DNA of 55,403 bases from Saccharofermentans sp. (GTDB taxonomy: Bacteria > Bacillota > Clostridia > Saccharofermentanales > Saccharofermentanaceae): contig JAEFBA010000006.1 of the NCBI GenBank assembly GCA_016292145.1, positions 1-55,403 on the forward strand, written 5' to 3'. This document shows, piece after piece, positions 50,894 through 55,403 of this stretch. The notes under the pieces were generated by a model that was not told the DNA's origin, did not search any database, and saw only the letters and a program-made list of their open reading frames with translations. Positions within the stretch are counted from its first letter, which is position 1; every line of letters starts with the position of its first letter. The translations under genes and the position numbers were made by a program.

Positions 50894-52603
50894 ATGCTGC
50901 GCTACATTTTAGGGTTATCGCTGTTGACGGCATCTCTGATCGCTATCCGGTATATTGTTGATAAAATGATCAGCAGGAAGTTCCAGTATGCTTTATGGAT
51001 CCTGATACCGATATACATGTGTATAGCACCGTTTTTTACAATAAACATTTCGTTGCCTGCAAAAGAAGTCATTGTTCAAGAGCAAACAACTGAAACCGCA
51101 GAAATATTAAATATTGATACCACGGACGTTGTTCCTTTGCCTATACAATACACATCTTCAGGTGAAGCTGAAACAAGTATTCCTGCAAAGAAGCATATTG
51201 ATTGGACAGTCTTGTTCCGTAATACAGCATTAAGCGTATCAGGTACACTAATAATCGCATTAATCATTTATAATCTTGGTTTTATATTGTACTGTAGGCG
51301 GAAAAGACAGTTTGTAAAACGGGATTCCAACTATGGTCTTAGAATATTTAAATTGGATCATCCGAACGCACCATTCCTGTTAGGTAATTGCATTTATCTG
51401 AGTGACGAAGTTGCAGATAGTGAAATGTCTGAATATTCCATATGTCATGAATGTTGTCATTATAAGCATCTTGATCATGTTTGGATTCTGATTCGTTATA
51501 TCGTGCTGGCTTTGAACTGGTTCAATCCGCTTATATGGTATGCATTCAGATTGGTTGATGAGGATTGTGAATTAGCTTGTGATGAAGCTGTTATTTTACA
51601 GCTTGGTGAAGAAAATAGAGTTAATTACGGCAAAGTACTTTTAGAAATACTTACAAAAGAATCTAAAAGGAATTTTTATATATCAACTGCTATGAGCGGT
51701 AGGGGAGAAAGCATTATGAAAAAGAGAATAAAGAATATCAAGAATCCGGGAAAAACGAGTGTTACAGCTGTAGTAATTGCTGGAATGTTGGCTTTGTTTA
51801 TGGCTGGATGTTCACTGGTTGATGTTAATCAAGAGACTGTAGAAGTAATTGTTCCCTCAACAGAAATAGAACAAAGTGAATCTTCAGCGACAGAGCAGAT
51901 TTTAGCAGCTTTGCCACATCCTGATGATCTGTATGTTATAGGAACTTTATATAAAGATGAAGTGATGCCCACTGAAGGACATTTAGAAGATGGATTCTAT
52001 ACCGTTTCAATGACGCCGAATCGTGGAGCAAATGATGATGGATATGATTGTGTGTTTTATCCGTGGGCTCAACTTGAAGTTGATAAGCATTTCATTTATT
52101 CGCTTTATGAAGGAATGATATTGGATTTTACAGGCTGGGGAGAACTTAACACAGTAACGGTATACGATATTGTTAACCGTAGAATTGATCCATATTCATA
52201 TATGGGTACAGACTATACAGGTGAGGTAGTTATTCTGTCAACAAATAAAGGGAATATCTTATTTTGCAAAGTTGATGGCGTTGATAAATGGAAAGCTTCC
52301 ATTGATTCTATACATGAGCCGATAAGATTATTCAATAAACCGGTTAGTGTAAGTGTTGCAGATGACTGCATAATATATGATGCAATGTCTTTCATTAAAT
52401 CAATTGATTTAAACAACACGGATATATCTCAAATTGACATTCGAGACGTTACTGATTTTACCAACAAAGATATGACAAAAGGTATAACCGGCAGTATCAA
52501 CGAGTTCTTCGATAAAGGTCGTTTCCCTGAATATGAAAGATATGATCATACAATGGTAAAGATTGAAAATAATACCGTTACTGAAGTGTATTTTTGGGCT
52601 TAA
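50894..52603 (+). CDS. BlaR1/MecR1-like M56 membrane protease with unusual C-terminal domain
   Basis: 569 residues. Four membrane segments surround the M56 metalloprotease motif HECCH (within CHECCHYKHLDH), followed by NWFNPLIWYAFRLVDEDCELACDEAV, a strongly conserved family stretch. After a basic region (about 275-290) there is another hydrophobic segment (about 296-312), then an extracytoplasmic domain of about 250 residues. This does not show the penicillin-binding Ser-x-x-Lys of BlaR1 and I could not recognise it, so the inducer is probably not a beta-lactam. Its own cleavage on induction would free the BlaI-type repressor's targets. No beta-lactamase gene is adjacent. Confidence 0.87.
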   Translation: MLRYILGLSLLTASLIAIRYIVDKMISRKFQYALWILIPIYMCIAPFFTINISLPAKEVIVQEQTTETAEILNIDTTDVVPLPIQYTSSGEAETSIPAKKHIDWTVLFRNTALSVSGTLIIALIIYNLGFILYCRRKRQFVKRDSNYGLRIFKLDHPNAPFLLGNCIYLSDEVADSEMSEYSICHECCHYKHLDHVWILIRYIVLALNWFNPLIWYAFRLVDEDCELACDEAVILQLGEENRVNYGKVLLEILTKESKRNFYISTAMSGRGESIMKKRIKNIKNPGKTSVTAVVIAGMLALFMAGCSLVDVNQETVEVIVPSTEIEQSESSATEQILAALPHPDDLYVIGTLYKDEVMPTEGHLEDGFYTVSMTPNRGANDDGYDCVFYPWAQLEVDKHFIYSLYEGMILDFTGWGELNTVTVYDIVNRRIDPYSYMGTDYTGEVVILSTNKGNILFCKVDGVDKWKASIDSIHEPIRLFNKPVSVSVADDCIIYDAMSFIKSIDLNNTDISQIDIRDVTDFTNKDMTKGITGSINEFFDKGRFPEYERYDHTMVKIENNTVTEVYFWA

Positions 52604-52797
52604 AACAACTGAAAATATAAATGAGCGCGGTTTCTTTATTCTGCTATTATAGAATTGCTAAAGGATTGTATTGAGTATTTAAATTGTGAAAAATGGGTTG
52701 AATGGAACTAAACAAGGTAAGTCATAGAATAGATAATAAACAGCAATCACGACTAACACAGGATAATCATATCTGATTATTTATGGAGCAGATTCTT

Positions 52798-53358
52798 ATG
52801 AAGGAATTACAAACACCTTGTGGCTACCTGAATCTTTATGATGAATCGGGGGAGTTAGTATCCTTTGATGTTTGTACCGATGAACGTACACATTTGAAAA
52901 TCTATGACGAGATAGTTGATGAGCACATTTCTGTTAAGGCTGTATTGGACGAGATTATAATAAATCCGAGCTCGCTTGTTGTCGGTAAGAAGTATGTTCT
53001 TAAGGTGTCCGGAAATCTTCATTTTGAGTATGGCGATGCGGATGAGTATTCAATCTCGAATGTTGTATCAACCAGTGACGCATCTTTGAGTCTGGGCGCG
53101 TATGACCCTAATGATATAGAGAAAGATAAGCAATATATTCCTAATGAGCGCGGAGGAATGGATCCGCCGGCACAATACGATCAAACGAATTTTCACGGGT
53201 ATGTTATATTGCCTCTTGAAGACTGGTCAGGGTTTTCTTTCCAGCTCTTAGATTATTCAATTCCTGTGATCAAATTCAAGTTAGCGTGGATAGAGCATTT
53301 GCATGATGTGAAGGTGTCAGAATACCAGAATGTAGTAACATCTTTATCAATGTTCTGA
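52798..53358 (+). CDS. hypothetical protein (186 aa)
   Basis: ATG 52798 is chosen because GGAG lies 9 bases upstream; an in-frame ATG at 52783 has no ribosome site. The protein is acidic, predicted mainly beta, with no signal peptide or membrane segment. Motifs such as CGYLNLYDESGE, VVGKKYVLKVSG and FHGYVILPLEDWSG suggest a beta-sandwich. No family was recognised. It follows the BlaR1-like gene after 190 bp and may be a separate unit. Confidence 0.7.
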   Translation: MKELQTPCGYLNLYDESGELVSFDVCTDERTHLKIYDEIVDEHISVKAVLDEIIINPSSLVVGKKYVLKVSGNLHFEYGDADEYSISNVVSTSDASLSLGAYDPNDIEKDKQYIPNERGGMDPPAQYDQTNFHGYVILPLEDWSGFSFQLLDYSIPVIKFKLAWIEHLHDVKVSEYQNVVTSLSMF

Positions 53359-53434
53359 ATTACAAATATAATTGTGAATAATATGAAAAGTTTTGTATGC
53401 TAAACGAAGAAAGAGTTTTCAGAAGGATACATCT

Positions 53435-54511
53435 ATGAAGCGTGTACATCGAGGTTATCTTGAAGGAGTATTAGGTGAAGATAAACCGGCACCGGTATAT
53501 AAGTGTCCGTCATGCGGAAACATCGGATTTGCCTTAAATCACAAGGAGATGAAGGGACACAAATTCAGTGAGTGCGAAGTTTGCAGGGTATGCGGACTGG
53601 ATTGCACGTACGCCGGCTCTAATTATTATAAGAAACTGCTTCCGTTATGGTGCAAGTCGTGGAAGGAATGCGGTGCCAAGTCTTTTTATGAGCTTTCCTA
53701 TGAGAAGAGGATCGACTATTACGATGAAGTATACGAGGCGTTCTTCAGAAAACAGTATTTTGTATTAAGCGATGAGGACCGCGAAAACAGGAAGCTCGAT
53801 GACCGCCTTTTTACGGATAACGGTCATGTTTATCCTTTTATTTCCGATAAGAATAAGAGTTTAGTGATCACTTGCGAGTCAGGCGAAAAATGGACATTTG
53901 AATATGAGACCAATAAGATCCTGTATCTGGATGACGATAAGAGATATGTCCTGCTCGTACGTTCAGTTTATGAGACTATTATCCTGGCCAGTGAATCCCT
54001 TGCCGGGCTTGGTGATTCCAAATCAATAAGGATGGGTTTTCCTGGGTTAAAGCCGGATCTTTTTGCGTTTGTCGGTGCGTTTATGCCCAAGTGTTTGCTG
54101 AGAGACACAGAAGGCAAAGATTACATCGTTGAGATCATTACGAAGGCAAACCCGGATTCAAGCGAAGCATTCAGAAAGCTCGAAGCGGGTATCGAGGAAT
54201 TAAACAGAATGGATCCTTACAAAGTCTATAAGGCAGATGATCCTGATCTTGCGAAATACAATGAGAAGTTCCAGGTTGTTTTCGAACAATTAGCAGAACT
54301 CGAAAAAAAGAAACTGATCGAGACGGATCCTGCCAGAAAAACGATCGGCTATCTCATGAAAAAGGAAAAGAACAAGGAGATCGAACCCGTCTACGCCCTG
54401 GATTTCTGGGAGAACGGATATCCTTCAAAGAAGTATGTATTAACTTACAGGTGTCCTTTTATTATGAACCGGACTGCTGTCAGTCCGTCCGTTATCCGTG
54501 AGGAGATCTGA
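53435..54511 (+). CDS. zinc-ribbon protein of unknown function (358 aa)
   Basis: ATG 53435 has AGAAGGA 7 bases upstream; a longer frame from 53393 lacks one. Cys pairs at about residues 26-29 (CPSCG) and about 51-57 (CEVCRVCG) form one or two zinc ribbons. The rest is a mixed alpha/beta cytoplasmic protein with WKECGAKSFYEL, VYPFISDKN and IRMGFPGLKPDLFAFVGAF. There is no signal peptide or membrane segment. Function unknown. Confidence 0.8.
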   Translation: MKRVHRGYLEGVLGEDKPAPVYKCPSCGNIGFALNHKEMKGHKFSECEVCRVCGLDCTYAGSNYYKKLLPLWCKSWKECGAKSFYELSYEKRIDYYDEVYEAFFRKQYFVLSDEDRENRKLDDRLFTDNGHVYPFISDKNKSLVITCESGEKWTFEYETNKILYLDDDKRYVLLVRSVYETIILASESLAGLGDSKSIRMGFPGLKPDLFAFVGAFMPKCLLRDTEGKDYIVEIITKANPDSSEAFRKLEAGIEELNRMDPYKVYKADDPDLAKYNEKFQVVFEQLAELEKKKLIETDPARKTIGYLMKKEKNKEIEPVYALDFWENGYPSKKYVLTYRCPFIMNRTAVSPSVIREEI

Positions 54512-54571
54512 ACCTATCCGGAAGATTAATAAATCAGGAATTAGATGAACTATAAAACAAAGGGGAAAAAC

Positions 54572-54802
54572 ATGGATGAAATAAAGATCAGAGAACTTGT
54601 AGGCGCCAACATGGATATTGATCTGGTCAGCGATGGTGTTGATTGGGATCAAAGTGTTTGTCCATGGAATAAAGCTGAGAATACCCAAGCACATAAATGC
54701 GCAGTAAAAGACACTTCGATATGTAAATACTTCTGCGGGATAAAACATCTGGATAGTGTACTCTGCAGTTATCCTAATGAAAACAAAGATGCGTTGAATT
54801 AA
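54572..54802 (+). CDS. small Cys-rich protein (76 aa)
   Basis: ATG 54572 has AAAGGGGA 6 bases upstream. The middle is rich in Cys: SVCPWNKAENTQAHKCAVKDTSICKY split by Trp and Lys, then FCG and VLCSYPN, giving five Cys in about 40 residues. This recalls metal-binding small proteins seen often in Clostridia accessory regions. No family name can be given. It lies 60 bp after the zinc-ribbon gene. Confidence 0.7.
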   Translation: MDEIKIRELVGANMDIDLVSDGVDWDQSVCPWNKAENTQAHKCAVKDTSICKYFCGIKHLDSVLCSYPNENKDALN

Positions 54803-54916
54803 TAGACCGAAAAATAAACAGTTAACTAGAAGAGAAGTGACTTCAAGATGAACAGGGAATATTTCAAGAGGCATTTCATAATGACATTAAGGATAGTGCG
54901 TTAGAGGGTGTTTTTT

Positions 54917-55126
54917 ATGGCTGTGAATGCCAAAAACAAAAGAAAACTAATCTATAACGGTCAACTGTTCTATTGGTATGTAAGAAAAAATCAGGATGGT
55001 ATTCCAAGATTACATATTATATCAGACAATAAAAAGGTGAATTTAGACAGACCTCTTTTTGATGCGGAAGTAACGGTTGTTCGTGAATATGTAGTAAAAC
55101 AGCTTGATGATTATTATAGTAGATGA
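54917..55126 (+). CDS. small hypothetical protein (69 aa)
   Basis: ATG 54917 with GAGGGTG upstream; an in-frame ATG at 54908 is possible. The protein is basic at the start and beta-rich: KLIYNGQLFYWYVRKNQDG, PRLHIISDNKKV and a terminal helix REYVVKQLDDYYSR. No family was recognised. A similar build (strand-turn-strand then helix) is common in proteins of unknown function in Clostridia accessory regions. Confidence 0.65.
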   Translation: MAVNAKNKRKLIYNGQLFYWYVRKNQDGIPRLHIISDNKKVNLDRPLFDAEVTVVREYVVKQLDDYYSR

Positions 55127-55228
55127 GATTAGTTTGCAATATTTTTCGTGGAGATTATAAGGTCGATTAATTTATCAGTATAGATAACTTAATCATTTGA
55201 AAGTGCAAATAAAGGGAGAGAAGACATT

Positions 55229-55403
55229 ATGACATCTGAAGAATTTGTAATGAACTTCCGTAAAGAAAAGGATTATATGTTGAATATGTACTTTGATGAG
55301 ACTAGTGATTCCTATACAGGAGAATTAATCAGTAATCTCGTTAAAAAAGGTGCAGACACTGCTGAAATAAAAGAACTTCTAAAATCTGTTTTGAATGAGG
55401 CTT
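55229..55403 (+). CDS. hypothetical protein, 3' end cut by window
   Basis: ATG 55229 with AAGGGAGAG about 8 bases upstream. At least 58 residues are open to the edge: MTSEEFVMNFRKEKDYMLN then YFDETSDSYTGELI and a helix VKKGADTAEIKELLKSVLNEA. The strong ribosome site and helical pattern support a real gene. No function can be assigned. Confidence 0.65.
   Translation, partial: MTSEEFVMNFRKEKDYMLNMYFDETSDSYTGELISNLVKKGADTAEIKELLKSVLNEA

Overview
The window looks like chromosome of an anaerobic Gram-positive Clostridia (Bacillota), probably a gut or rumen inhabitant. The evidence is strong AGGAGG-type ribosome sites, lipoprotein-type solute-binding proteins, a FeoA-FeoB ferrous iron transporter, YesM/YesN-type two-component regulation, LytTR/DUF3021 and BlaI/BlaR1-type pairs, and a Tn916-type integrase. 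I see no rRNA or tRNA gene. Species cannot be named from sequence alone.

Layout. 1-3.9 kb: a truncated YdcF/DUF218 membrane protein, then a FeoA-FeoB fusion with a small Cys-rich partner, driven by two tandem consensus promoters that each contain a palindromic operator. 4.3-10.7 kb: an unrecognised envelope locus (double zinc-ribbon membrane protein, 1376-residue exported protein, small membrane proteins). 10.8-18.5 kb: a membrane GT2 glycosyltransferase, a macro-domain protein and two tandem paralogous solute-binding-like lipoproteins. 18.7-23.4 kb: a vWA protein, an alpha/beta hydrolase-LytTR-DUF3021 operon, a type I toxin-antitoxin locus missing from simple gene lists (29-residue TxpA/Hol_Tox-like peptide, antisense RNA, plus a second solitary antisense RNA), and a DUF2130 protein.

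23.4-34.3 kb is a sugar sensing and uptake region: membrane-anchored binding protein, YesM-like kinase, YesN-like regulator and binding lipoprotein, followed by a probably highly expressed sugar-binding lipoprotein, a double ABC ATPase and two permeases. The layout resembles the XylFII-LytS type of control placed before a XylFGH/ChvE-GguAB type transporter. 34.6-42.2 kb is a MoxR-DUF58-vWA-vWA-TPR (Bat-like) operon ending in a membrane-anchored lipase-like protein and a lipoprotein. 42.2-45.8 kb holds an Rrf2 regulator, a type B carboxylesterase, a DUF1294-metallophosphoesterase fusion and a low-molecular-weight tyrosine phosphatase.

About 45.9-50.2 kb is a mobile element (integrase, excisionase, MobC, RepA-like ATPase, all on the minus strand) with no visible relaxase. 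Upstream of the ATPase are an 80-bp multi-branched palindrome (candidate oriT or single-strand origin) and a four-unit array. Each unit has the same geometry: a conserved head, 46-47 bp to a 19-bp palindrome, 102-103 bp to a second palindrome. The palindrome sequence is shared within a unit but differs between units. I could not match this array to a known element; it is the strongest candidate for something undescribed. 50.5-55.4 kb holds a BlaI/BlaR1-like pair with its operator and a run of small unrecognised genes.
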